Source of the DNA: Nitrospirota bacterium
Lineage (GTDB): Bacteria; Nitrospirota; Thermodesulfovibrionia; Thermodesulfovibrionales; Dissulfurispiraceae
DNA: 49,666 nt
Direction: 5' to 3'
Assembly: GCA_023476565.1 (NCBI GenBank)
Contig: JAMCVZ010000062.1
Coordinates: 1 to 49,666, forward strand
Position 1 is the stretch's first letter, and each line of letters opens with the position of its first letter. Shown in pieces: positions 16,083 to 24,157 of this stretch. Made by a program: the position numbers and the translations under genes. Under the pieces are notes generated by a model. It had not been told where the DNA came from. It was given only the letters and a program-made list of their open reading frames with translations, and made no database searches.

Positions 16083-17149
16083 TATTTCTATTATTACTAT
16101 TGTTTTCTCCAAGCACAGCCCATGCCGACCCGCCGGGTTCATGGGGCGGACTCTTCAGCAGACATGGGAGCGCGGGCGTATGGATCCCGGAGAACGGCGC
16201 ACTTACAGTTGAAGCAGCGCTCTCCTTTTCATCCGATAGTGAATTCTCATACCTCGGGACAAACAAAGGACTCTTCAGAAGAAAAGGCGCTGGTGAGTGG
16301 GTTAAACTGGAGCATGTTCCCGGCAGCATGCCATTCTCACTATTACCGGCAGGCAATGACCTCTATATCGCCACAGAAGAAGGCGTTTCCCTAAGTTCAG
16401 ACAGAGGGAATTCATGGACTCTGCTCAGGGAAGGAATATTTTTCTCTCTTGTATCTGACGGCAAAAGGGTGGCTGCAGGAGGCAAAGACGGTGTTTTTAT
16501 TACAGGAGACAGGGGCAGGACATGGATACCTGCCAAAGGCATTCCGCCGGGAGACGTCCGCAGTATGGCATCCGGGCCCAACGGAATCTATGCAGTATTA
16601 TCCGGCAGCCTGTATCAAAGCACAGACGGATATGAATTCAGCCGTGTTGAGATTAACAGGGAGAAAAAGCTGCAGGCATACTGCGTATATTATTCAACGC
16701 CGGTGAAAAAGCTCTACCTCGCCACAGATGAAGGGCTCATGACCAGCGAATACGGCACAAACTGGACAAGGACGCGAAAGCATAAGGATATATATTACTT
16801 TTCTCCGGTTATCTCCATGGCCGTAAACCCGCTCAACCCCGGGATCATCCATATTGCGTCAGAAGATGCCTTTATTGTAAGCAGGGACGGCGGGGAGAAC
16901 TGGGAGGCGGATGCAGAGGGGCTGCCGAGCCACAGACCGGTAAACCTGGTCGTGTTTCCTGATGCTGTCACTGACAAGGTATACGCCCTTTCTTCCACAA
17001 TGCCCTATCAATTCATTACAGAACAGGCCATGAAACGGATCGATACAAAAAAAGTTTTAGTTATGACAGCAGGTTTTATTGGAGCGCTTGTAATCGTTGC
17101 GGCCGTCTCATTTAAATTTGTAAAAAAACACTATAAAAGAGGAGAGTAA
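16073..17149 (+). CDS. Secreted Asp-box (BNR/sortilin-like) beta-propeller protein with C-terminal anchor
   Basis: A 358-residue protein with an N-terminal signal (about residues 1-18) and at least three Asp-box repeats: SSDRGNSW, TGDRGRTW and SRDGGENW. These turn motifs occur in beta-propellers such as sialidases, sortilins and the photosystem assembly factor Ycf48. A C-terminal membrane segment (about residues 328-350) is followed by a basic tail, so the propeller faces the periplasm. Enzymatic function is unlikely to be readable from the motifs. It follows the DsrE-like gene by 28 bases, and its start lies in a hairpin without an obvious ribosome site, so expression may be coupled or restrained. 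Confidence 0.75.
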   Translation: MPLLFLLLLLFSPSTAHADPPGSWGGLFSRHGSAGVWIPENGALTVEAALSFSSDSEFSYLGTNKGLFRRKGAGEWVKLEHVPGSMPFSLLPAGNDLYIATEEGVSLSSDRGNSWTLLREGIFFSLVSDGKRVAAGGKDGVFITGDRGRTWIPAKGIPPGDVRSMASGPNGIYAVLSGSLYQSTDGYEFSRVEINREKKLQAYCVYYSTPVKKLYLATDEGLMTSEYGTNWTRTRKHKDIYYFSPVISMAVNPLNPGIIHIASEDAFIVSRDGGENWEADAEGLPSHRPVNLVVFPDAVTDKVYALSSTMPYQFITEQAMKRIDTKKVLVMTAGFIGALVIVAAVSFKFVKKHYKRGE

Positions 17150-17154
17150 GATTT

Positions 17155-17904
17155 ATGTTGAGCCTTATGGCATCAGCCTTCAGCCTCGGCGCCATGCATG
17201 CCTTGACCCCGGGGCATGGGAAAACCATTATGGGGGCGTATCTGATCGGATCAAGGGGAAGGATAATCGACGCGATTATTCTCGGCTTGATCGTTACTAT
17301 AACACACACAAGCGGCGTGCTTCTTCTCGGCGTGCTCTCTACTGTTGCCTCACACTATTTCATGCCGGAACGGATTCAGGTTTACACCTCGCTTATCGCG
17401 GGATTCATCATACTGGCTTTCGGGATCTGGTTATGTTACAAAAGGCTGGGGACGTTACTGCACGGCCATGACCATTCCCATGGACATTCGCACAGCCCTT
17501 ACCATAGTCATCACAACGATAAAAACGCCCCGCATAGCCATGAGCCTCCGCACAATCATCACCACCATGAAAACAGCCGGAGGCCGACCCTCGGTGTACT
17601 TGCGGGGCTCGGAATATCAGGCGGGATTGTGCCATGTCCCGAGGCCTTTGCGATTCTCCTCGCCGCCATATCAAAAGGTATGATTGCAGGGGGTATCGTC
17701 CTTGTCCTCACCTTCAGCCTGGGACTTGCCGTAGTGCTCATCGGGATAGGCATAGGCATCATAAAAAGCGGGGATTTCCTCCTGAAGAGAACCGGCGTTC
17801 AGAGCAGCCAGAGGATCGGGCTTGTGGTCGGAATGTTATCCTCAGCGGTGATCACCGTGCTGGGTATCTATCTGACTGCGGAGGCCTTAAAGAGGGTCGT
17901 TTAA
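17155..17904 (+). CDS. NicO/RcnA-family transporter with His-rich loop
   Basis: A 249-residue membrane protein with about six hydrophobic segments. The motif HALTPGHGKTIMGAYL near residue 15 and GGIVPCPEA near 160 are signatures of the NicO/RcnA nickel-cobalt efflux family. The central loop (about residues 102-140) contains 16 histidines in under 40 residues, a likely metal-binding segment. Distance to the preceding gene is 5 bases. In a sulfur locus a metal-export or sulfur-compound-export role are both possible; the family evidence favours divalent metal. The 3' end overlaps the convergent regulator gene by 18 bases. Confidence 0.82.
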   Translation: MLSLMASAFSLGAMHALTPGHGKTIMGAYLIGSRGRIIDAIILGLIVTITHTSGVLLLGVLSTVASHYFMPERIQVYTSLIAGFIILAFGIWLCYKRLGTLLHGHDHSHGHSHSPYHSHHNDKNAPHSHEPPHNHHHHENSRRPTLGVLAGLGISGGIVPCPEAFAILLAAISKGMIAGGIVLVLTFSLGLAVVLIGIGIGIIKSGDFLLKRTGVQSSQRIGLVVGMLSSAVITVLGIYLTAEALKRVV

Positions 17905-19224
17905 CAATATGCCGTGGTTTTTCATCCGCGTCCTCAGTTGTTTCCTCGAAATTCCCAGGAAGACGGCGGTCTTCGTCTGGTTCCACCGGTTAAGCTGCAG
18001 CGCGTCGAGGATCATCTTCTTCTCGAAGTCTACCAGCACCCCTTTCCCTGAAGGATTGACAATGCTCGCCTTATGGACAAACAGCCGCTTCGGCAGGTTA
18101 TCCGCGGTGATACGGGCGCCGAGGCAGAGGACAACCGCCCGCTCCATGGTGTTTTCCAGCTCCCGCACATTCCCGGGCCACGGGTATTGCTTCAGGACGT
18201 CCATGGCTTCAGGCTCGATATCGAGTATCTCTTTGTTGTTCTTCTCGGCGTACTTGCACGAAAAATATTGTGCGAGCAGGGGGATGTCCTCCCGCCTCTC
18301 CCTCAGCGGCGGCACCTCTACAGGAATGACATTGATCCGGTAAAACAGGTCCTCCCTGAACCGTCCCGCCTTCACCATTTCTTCGAGGTTCCTGTTCGTT
18401 GCAAAGACGAACCTGCAGGCCGCCTTTATCACTTCCGCTCCCCCAAGCCTTACAAACTCCCGCTCCTGCAACACCCTGAGCAGCTTTGCCTGCAGGGGAA
18501 GAGAGATATCGCCGAGTTCGTCGAGGAAGACGGTGCCCTCCTTCGCCTGTTCGATTTTCCCGGTCTCCCTCTGGTACGCCCCGGTAAAGGAACCCTTCTC
18601 GTGGCCGAAAAGCTCGTTCTCGAAGAGGGCTTCCGGGATGGCGGAGCAATTGACCGCAACAAAAGGATGGTCCATCCGGCAGGACAGCCTGTGAAGCGCC
18701 CGTGCGATAAGTTCCTTGCCCGTGCCGCTCTCTCCCGTCACCAGCACGTTTGCCCTGCTGGAGGCTACCATCTGCAGGGTCTGGAATATTCCCTTTATCG
18801 CCCTGCTCTCCCCGATGATCCCGCAAAACAAGGTATTCTTCGGAAGCGTCCCGGACCTTTTCTTCTTGAGGAGATAATCGATCTTTTCGAGAAGCTCCCG
18901 GTCATTGATGGGTTTTGACAGGTAATGGTCCGCCCCCAGCTTTATCGCGCTCACCGCGTCGTCGATGGACCCGTACGCGGTAATTATCATGAAGGGGGTC
19001 TTCATCTCTTTTTCCCGTATTCTCCTGAGAAATTCAAGGCCGCCGATTCCCGGCAACCTCTGGTCGCTGATGATGACATCAACCCCTTCTCCCTCTGCTG
19101 CGAGGAACTTCAACGCATCCTCGGCATTCAGGAACGCCACCACCTCATGTCCCTCTTCGAGCAGCAAGGCGCTGATGACCTTTAAAATGTTTTTCTCATC
19201 GTCGATTAAAAGAATCTTTGCCAT
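17887..19224 (-). CDS. NtrC-type sigma-54 response regulator (locus 1)
   Basis: A 445-residue protein with an N-terminal receiver (phospho-acceptor Asp in VDVIISDQRLPG), a central AAA+ domain (Walker A GESGTGKE near residue 170, Walker B VFLDELGD) and a C-terminal Fis-type helix-turn-helix (TKTAVFLGISRKQLRTRM). The sigma-54 contact loop reads GSFTGA instead of GAFTGA, a tolerated variant. It follows its kinase by 24 bases. A plausible target is the sigma-54 promoter at 15553, about 2.3 kb away, and perhaps the one at 15386. Confidence 0.93.
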   Translation of the reverse strand: MAKILLIDDEKNILKVISALLLEEGHEVVAFLNAEDALKFLAAEGEGVDVIISDQRLPGIGGLEFLRRIREKEMKTPFMIITAYGSIDDAVSAIKLGADHYLSKPINDRELLEKIDYLLKKKRSGTLPKNTLFCGIIGESRAIKGIFQTLQMVASSRANVLVTGESGTGKELIARALHRLSCRMDHPFVAVNCSAIPEALFENELFGHEKGSFTGAYQRETGKIEQAKEGTVFLDELGDISLPLQAKLLRVLQEREFVRLGGAEVIKAACRFVFATNRNLEEMVKAGRFREDLFYRINVIPVEVPPLRERREDIPLLAQYFSCKYAEKNNKEILDIEPEAMDVLKQYPWPGNVRELENTMERAVVLCLGARITADNLPKRLFVHKASIVNPSGKGVLVDFEKKMILDALQLNRWNQTKTAVFLGISRKQLRTRMKNHGILLNDPL

Positions 19225-19248
19225 AAGTTCAACTCCCCATGCGCTTTC

Positions 19249-20901
19249 CTAAATATTCATTGCAGGAATCCTCCGGGGGCCTTTCTCCCCTGCCCTGTCC
19301 GGAGGCATGAAAGGCATATGTACCGTAACCTCCGCCCCCTTTCCATAGACGCTCCTGACCTCTATATGGCCGCCGTGCGCCCTGACTATTTTGTTCACCA
19401 CCGCGAGCCCAAGACCGGTGCCTTTCGTTTTCGTCGTGAAAAAAGGATCGAATATCCTGCCTAGGTTCTCCTTCTCGATGCCGACCCCGTCATCTCTTAT
19501 GCTGATCCGGCAGCCCTTTTCTTCAAGAGCCGTCGCGATATGGATAGTCCCCCCGCCGGGCATTGCGTCAACCGCGTTCAACAAGAGATTCAACATGACC
19601 TGTTTCATCTGGTTGACATCATAGTGCGCCTCTCCAGTCCCGGCAAGGTCCAGGACAACCGAGACGCCCATATCCTCCATCTCGGGCTCGATAAGCTTGA
19701 CCGCATCCTTTATTGTTTTTTCAACAGGCTGCAGGGAATACCTGAGCTTGACCGGCTTCGCGTAATTGAGAAAGCTGTCTGAAAGGTCCTTGAGCCTGTG
19801 GATCTCGTCCCTGATCACGGAGCCGAACTCCTTTACCGTGGGGGAATCGACGTTCCTGTCGATGTAGGAAAACGCCCCCCCTATGGAATACAGGGCGTTC
19901 CTTATCTCGTGGGCCACTTTTGCGGACATCTCTCCTATCGCGGCCATGCAGTATAATTCCTGCTTCTCCCTGTTGGCCTGTTCCAGTTCCTTGATGCCGC
20001 ATTTGATTTTTTTGAGCATCTCATAGAACGTCTCTCTCAGCTCCCCGATCTCGTCGCCGCAGCTTTTCTTATAGACCGGGCAGTCCGTGCAGTCACCGGG
20101 GCTCCCGGCATACGCGCCCCTTATCTCATCGCACTTCGTCCCCATTGCAAGCCAGCAGCGCGCGCCGGGCCTGCCGTATACGGAACATTCCTTCATATCG
20201 CATTTCATCATTTCCCAGCAGTTTATCAGCATGGGGCTGTCCACGGGAATGTCCAGATTGCCGCCGTGAATGGTCGCCATTTTCTCCCTCAGTTCCTTAA
20301 TGGGCCGCGCCAGGAAATATGCAATCGGATAGCTCCCGGCGAACCCGACCCCGAGCACGACCAGGGCAAGCACCGCGAGCCTGCCCTGCGTTTCCTTGCT
20401 GTTCCTCTGTATTCTCGCCTTCAATTCGTTGTTGTCAAACACCACTTCCGCTGTCCCCCAGCGTTCGTCGCCTATCACCACGGGAACCGACAGGGAGGTA
20501 TATAACTCATTCCGGAGATTCGATATCTGCACAGCGCCGCCCGCATCTGCCGCAGCCGCGGACCGTTTCCATCTTTCATCGTGGGTGCCGAGCAGCCTCT
20601 TGTCGCTCGAACCGACGATCCTGCCCTCCGCATTGAAAACCGTGACCTTATGGATCCCCGGGATTTTCAGGAGGCTTTCGATAAGATTGTCGATCCCGAG
20701 AAAGTCCTCCTCAAACATGGGCTGTTTGAGGTTGAGGGCTAAATTCTTCAGTATGGCCCTGTTCCTGAGGTTCTCCTGCTCCCAGAGGTCTTTCTTGACC
20801 CCTCTCACGCCGATCACTCCTGTGGTGAAGACGATCAGAACGATCAGGCCCGCAAACGCAAGATACAGCTTATGCTGCAGTTTCAGTCCCCTGAAGGTCA
20901 T
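19249..20901 (-). CDS. Membrane sensor histidine kinase with Cys-rich two-CW insert
   Basis: A 550-residue protein. Two membrane segments (about residues 12-32 and 173-195) enclose a periplasmic sensing domain. After the second comes a HAMP-like region (RPIKELREKMATIHGGNLD), then a Cys-rich block of about 55 residues (CWEMMKCDMKECSVYGR, ARCWLAMGTKC, CTDCPVYKKSC) resembling the two-CW domain. HisKA follows (AHEIRNALYSIGG) with a HATPase domain (N-box LLNAVDAMPGG, DDGVGIEKEN, GTGLGL). The Cys block suggests metal or redox sensing on the cytoplasmic side. It overlaps the upstream PhnD-like gene by 4 bases and precedes its regulator. Confidence 0.93.
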   Translation of the reverse strand: MTFRGLKLQHKLYLAFAGLIVLIVFTTGVIGVRGVKKDLWEQENLRNRAILKNLALNLKQPMFEEDFLGIDNLIESLLKIPGIHKVTVFNAEGRIVGSSDKRLLGTHDERWKRSAAAADAGGAVQISNLRNELYTSLSVPVVIGDERWGTAEVVFDNNELKARIQRNSKETQGRLAVLALVVLGVGFAGSYPIAYFLARPIKELREKMATIHGGNLDIPVDSPMLINCWEMMKCDMKECSVYGRPGARCWLAMGTKCDEIRGAYAGSPGDCTDCPVYKKSCGDEIGELRETFYEMLKKIKCGIKELEQANREKQELYCMAAIGEMSAKVAHEIRNALYSIGGAFSYIDRNVDSPTVKEFGSVIRDEIHRLKDLSDSFLNYAKPVKLRYSLQPVEKTIKDAVKLIEPEMEDMGVSVVLDLAGTGEAHYDVNQMKQVMLNLLLNAVDAMPGGGTIHIATALEEKGCRISIRDDGVGIEKENLGRIFDPFFTTKTKGTGLGLAVVNKIVRAHGGHIEVRSVYGKGAEVTVHMPFMPPDRAGEKGPRRIPAMNI

Positions 20902-21776
20902 TCCTCTCTCCAGTTGATTCCCACCTTCCCGACGAGTTTCCTGACAGGCGCATACTCTTCATCCCTTGCAAGCTCAAAGCCGTTGAACGCGGGGCCCAGG
21001 CTTTTCAGTATCGCCTTCCCCTCCCGGTCCTTTGAGAGGGCGGTCAAGATCTGCCGCAGCCTGTCCTTGAGCTTCCCGTTCATATTCTCTTTGACGGCGA
21101 ACACAAAGTTCGGAACCGGCTCCGACATGGCAACATACCTGAGCCCCATTTTCAGATAGGGCGATGCGAAGGACTCCGTTACCCCGGCCGCGTCATGGAA
21201 TCCGCTCATCACGGAAAGGATGGCCCTCTTGTTGTGACCCATGACATCGATGGTAAACAGGTCCTCCTCTTTAAGCCCCGCCTCCCGTATCGTCAGTCTC
21301 GGCAACAGATTGCTCGACGCGCAATACCTGCTGCCGAGGGCAAGGGTCCTCCCCCTGAGGTCCCTGACAGTGCGAATATCGCTGTCGTTCCTCACCACGA
21401 TTACCCCCCTCTCGGCGCCGCTCCCGTTTTCTATCGCCTTCACCAGAGGAACATAGCGGTAAGCGTCATGGGCAAGGACATAGAAAACCGAACAAATGTA
21501 CGCCATATCGACCTTATGCCCTTTCAGGTCTTTTACCGCCGCCGCCCCGCTTTTCGCAACAACCAGTCTGACCCTGCGGCCGACAGCTTTTTCTATATAC
21601 CTCGTGAGAGGAAGGAAGCTCTCGTACATTGTCGCCGGAGACTCCACCGGCAGGATCATCAGCGTCAACGGTTTTTCTGAAGCCTCGGAAAAAGACGGGA
21701 TACCCCAGAAGCCGAGAAGGCCAAAGATCAAAAAAAATATTCTCATAACCATTTTCATGTGCACCCTGTTCCTCAC
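20898..21776 (-). CDS. PhnD-like periplasmic binding protein, probably a sensor partner
   Basis: A 292-residue protein with a signal peptide (about residues 1-32) and a PhnD/phosphonate-type substrate-binding fold: PLTRYIEKAVGRRVRLVV, DMAYICSVFYVLAHD and DLRGRTLALGSRYCASSNLLPRL. No ABC transporter permease or ATPase gene is near. The 4-base overlap with the histidine kinase suggests it binds a periplasmic ligand and reports to that kinase, as TorT-like and other binding-protein/kinase pairs do. The ligand could be a sulfur oxyanion, given the locus; this is inference. Confidence 0.87.
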   Translation of the reverse strand: MRNRVHMKMVMRIFFLIFGLLGFWGIPSFSEASEKPLTLMILPVESPATMYESFLPLTRYIEKAVGRRVRLVVAKSGAAAVKDLKGHKVDMAYICSVFYVLAHDAYRYVPLVKAIENGSGAERGVIVVRNDSDIRTVRDLRGRTLALGSRYCASSNLLPRLTIREAGLKEEDLFTIDVMGHNKRAILSVMSGFHDAAGVTESFASPYLKMGLRYVAMSEPVPNFVFAVKENMNGKLKDRLRQILTALSKDREGKAILKSLGPAFNGFELARDEEYAPVRKLVGKVGINWREE

Positions 21777-21787
21777 CGTAATGAGGG

Positions 21788-21870
21788 GACAGTCCCTATT
21801 CTACGACTCCTCTTCGCTTCGTCCATCGTGTCCGGGGACAGTCCCCTCGGTGTTGTGAAACACCACACTA
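21788..21870 (-). repeat. Repeat element, short copy
   Basis: Reading the minus strand, TAGTGTGGTGTTTCA (21856-21870), GGGGACTGTC, GGACGAAGCGAAG and GGAGTCGTAGAATAGGGACTG appear in the same order as the copy at 165-340. The first three bases of the element supply the stop codon TAG of the DUF3365 gene. The outer parts carry GGGGACTGTCCCC-type palindromes. Confidence 0.65.
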
Positions 21871-22932
21871 GCTTCCCTTCGATGACCCGTCGATATCCAC
21901 GATCTTTTTCCCCCTGAGGTAATCCTTGGTCTTGTAGCTCGTAATATTCAGCATCTTTTTGATTACGTCGTTCATTTTTTTAGTCTGGTCAACAATGATA
22001 TTCATCTCCTCTTCCGCCAAAGGTTCGCGGTTTTTCAATCTTTCGCTGAAAAGCGTTACGAGGTTTTGAATCACCGTCATCGGCTGCCTCAGCTCATGGG
22101 CGGTCGCCCCCGCCAGTTCGACGGCCGCAGCCAGCTTCTTCTGTTCTATGTTTTTTTCTATCTTCCGGCTGAGGCGTCCCGACAAATAGATGGTGATCGC
22201 CGCAATAAAAAGGAAGCTGACAGCGCCGACCGCCAGTATGGAAATCACTGTTCTCCGGATCTTCATGGACTGAATGCGGTCATACTGGACCATGGGGATG
22301 ATTATGCTGACGCCTCCCCTGATGGCGCCGTGGCGGAAGCCCTCTCCTGCATGGCACTTGAGGCAGGGGTCCTCTATTTTGATCGGTGCGATGTACTTAA
22401 ATGCCCTTTTGCCGTCGCGCTCTTTGTAAACCGTCACGGCCTCGGCAGCCTTGCCTTTCTCGAATTCCTCCAGTGCGTTCTTTTCCCATGCATCGGGCGC
22501 ATTGTACAGATTTATAGGGGTAAGGCTCACGATGTGGAATTTGTACCCGTGTGTTTTGTTCGCGATCTCGGACAACTGCCTGGTCATGTACGCCGGGTTT
22601 ATTTTGGTATACCTCCTGCCGTCGGTAGACACCATATCCCTATGGGGGTCGTTTCCAAGGTAGGGGTTGGGAGGGGTATCAGGGGTGACTTCGACGTATA
22701 CGCCGCCGTGGCCCGCGTTCCAGGTACGCGAAACCATGATCTGCTCGAAAAAAGCCCTGGAAACCTCCTTCAGTTCGGAAATCTCGTCCTCTCCGATCTT
22801 CTTGCTCTCCCACGCGATAAGAGATAAGAAAATCGCGGTCAAGGCAATCAAGGAGGGGATTAAAAAAAACAGGGTCAGCCTGAAGGGGCTCGCGGATTTG
22901 CCGGTCCCCAAGTTGGTAAAAATGGGTTTCAT
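21868..22932 (-). CDS. DUF3365 (Tll0287-like) haem-c sensor with HisKA domain only
   Basis: A 354-residue protein with an N-terminal membrane segment (about residues 19-42), a periplasmic DUF3365 domain containing one haem site CLKCH near residue 196, and a second membrane segment (about 232-252). The cytoplasmic part holds a HisKA-like helix pair with ATAHELRQPMTVIQNL, then stops after about 70 residues without any ATPase domain. A haem-based redox or gas signal could be passed to another kinase in trans. The stop codon coincides with the edge of a repeat element, so truncation is possible, though a naturally short form is also plausible. Confidence 0.85.
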   Translation of the reverse strand: MKPIFTNLGTGKSASPFRLTLFFLIPSLIALTAIFLSLIAWESKKIGEDEISELKEVSRAFFEQIMVSRTWNAGHGGVYVEVTPDTPPNPYLGNDPHRDMVSTDGRRYTKINPAYMTRQLSEIANKTHGYKFHIVSLTPINLYNAPDAWEKNALEEFEKGKAAEAVTVYKERDGKRAFKYIAPIKIEDPCLKCHAGEGFRHGAIRGGVSIIIPMVQYDRIQSMKIRRTVISILAVGAVSFLFIAAITIYLSGRLSRKIEKNIEQKKLAAAVELAGATAHELRQPMTVIQNLVTLFSERLKNREPLAEEEMNIIVDQTKKMNDVIKKMLNITSYKTKDYLRGKKIVDIDGSSKGS

Positions 22933-23107
22933 TCGCTATTTTGACATTTATGGAAGCATTCGTACAAGTGGGCCGGGGCCCGGATTAAGGGGTTGCCGGT
23001 TATTATTGACAACAGCCGGGCGGAATAATTAAAGTGTTTGATACCGGGTTTGAGCCGGTATAGAGCCGGTATAGAGACAGACACCTCATAGATGAAGGGG
23101 CATTCAT

Positions 23108-23887
23108 TTGGAAGGACTTGTTCCACAAGGCGACGAATACAGGACCGGCCCGGGAGGCATTTCCCTGTGTGCGCGGGCGCTGCCTTCCCTGAGCTTTTAC
23201 CGCACAATGGCGGCGATTGTCTTCAGGGCAAGCTCGCTGGCAAAGCGTTCGCGCTATAAAACCAAGGAATGGGCGCACAGCAGCCTCGATATCGCGCGCG
23301 CGCTCGAAAGCGTGGGAGTAAAGATTTCAGTCACCGGGGTCGACCATTTCAGGAACCTTGAAGGCCCGTGTGTATTCATTGCCAATCATATGAGCACTCT
23401 CGAGACATTTGTCCTCCCGGCGATAATCGCGCCCATCAAAGATGTCACCTTTGTCGTGAAGCAAAGTCTTGTCGATTATCCCGTCTTCAGGCATGTAATG
23501 AGATCAAGGGACCCGGTAACCGTGGGGCGCACCAACCCCCGTGACGACCTCAGGGCCGTACTGGAAGGCGGCGCCGGGCGCTTGGGGGCGGGCCGGTCGA
23601 TGATCATATTCCCCCAGACCACGAGAGCTCTCGATTTTGATCCCGGGATGTTCAATACGATCGGCATCAAGCTTGCCAAAAAGGCAGGGGCGCCCGTGGT
23701 TCCCATCGCGCTGAAGACCGACGCATGGGGCAACGGGAAACACCTTAAGGATTTCGGCAGGATCGACCCGTCGAAAAAGGTGCACTTCGCTTTCGGCGAG
23801 CCCTTATTGATTAAGGACCGCGGCACAGAAGAGCATGCCCGTATAATAGAATTTATCGCCCGTAAGCTCGAGGAGTGGAATGGATAG
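23108..23887 (+). CDS. PlsC-like 1-acylglycerol-3-phosphate acyltransferase
   Basis: A 259-residue protein that starts at TTG with AAGGGG upstream. The acyltransferase box reads NHMSTLE, i.e. His-X4-Glu instead of the usual His-X4-Asp. The glycerol-phosphate binding motif appears as FPQTTRA in place of FPEGTRS, and KKAGAPVVPIALKTDAWGNG follows. The family acylates lysophosphatidate in membrane lipid synthesis. The substitutions suggest a distinct subgroup; the substrate may differ. A short repeat of CCGGTAT (23055-23061 and 23066-23072) lies in the leader. The gene stands alone and is unrelated to the sulfur loci. Confidence 0.85.
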   Translation: MEGLVPQGDEYRTGPGGISLCARALPSLSFYRTMAAIVFRASSLAKRSRYKTKEWAHSSLDIARALESVGVKISVTGVDHFRNLEGPCVFIANHMSTLETFVLPAIIAPIKDVTFVVKQSLVDYPVFRHVMRSRDPVTVGRTNPRDDLRAVLEGGAGRLGAGRSMIIFPQTTRALDFDPGMFNTIGIKLAKKAGAPVVPIALKTDAWGNGKHLKDFGRIDPSKKVHFAFGEPLLIKDRGTEEHARIIEFIARKLEEWNG

Positions 23888-24012
23888 AGAACGCATGCAT
23901 GGAGAACAGTGCAACCCGGTGGGGCTTGCGGGAATAAGGGCCCCTGTACGCCGTGCAGTTACTGCGCTGATATTGTTGCATAATCGTTAATAAATCTGTA
24001 GTATAGTTGATT

Positions 24013-24144
24013 ATGTTTTACAAGGATTATGGAACTCACGGACTCGTGTCCGTGTCGAAAAAGAAATCCCGCTGGGTAGCCAAAGCCGTCCTTGCTGCTG
24101 TCGCCCTGGCCGGACTTGCCGCCCTTATCTATTTCATAAGTTGA
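24013..24144 (+). CDS. Possible 43-residue membrane peptide
   Basis: A short frame beginning ATG at 24013: a basic N-terminal half (SKKKSRWVAK) followed by one hydrophobic segment of about 18 residues ending the protein. TATAGT at 24002-24007 could serve as a -10 box with little or no leader. No ribosome site is visible. It is not recognised; the positive-inside topology is the only support beyond codon use. It lies convergent with tex, 14 bases from that gene's end. Confidence 0.35.
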   Translation: MFYKDYGTHGLVSVSKKKSRWVAKAVLAAVALAGLAALIYFIS

Positions 24145-24157
24145 GCAGTTTGATCCG

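Noticed and set aside
17155-17904. Naming the NicO-family protein as a thiosulfate or sulfite exporter from its context
   Set aside because: The His-rich loop and HALTPGHGKT motif point to the metal-efflux family; the context alone is not enough.
18073-18918. 281-codon plus-strand frame opposite the sigma-54 regulator
   Set aside because: It lies fully within the regulator gene on the other strand and has no recognisable motif.
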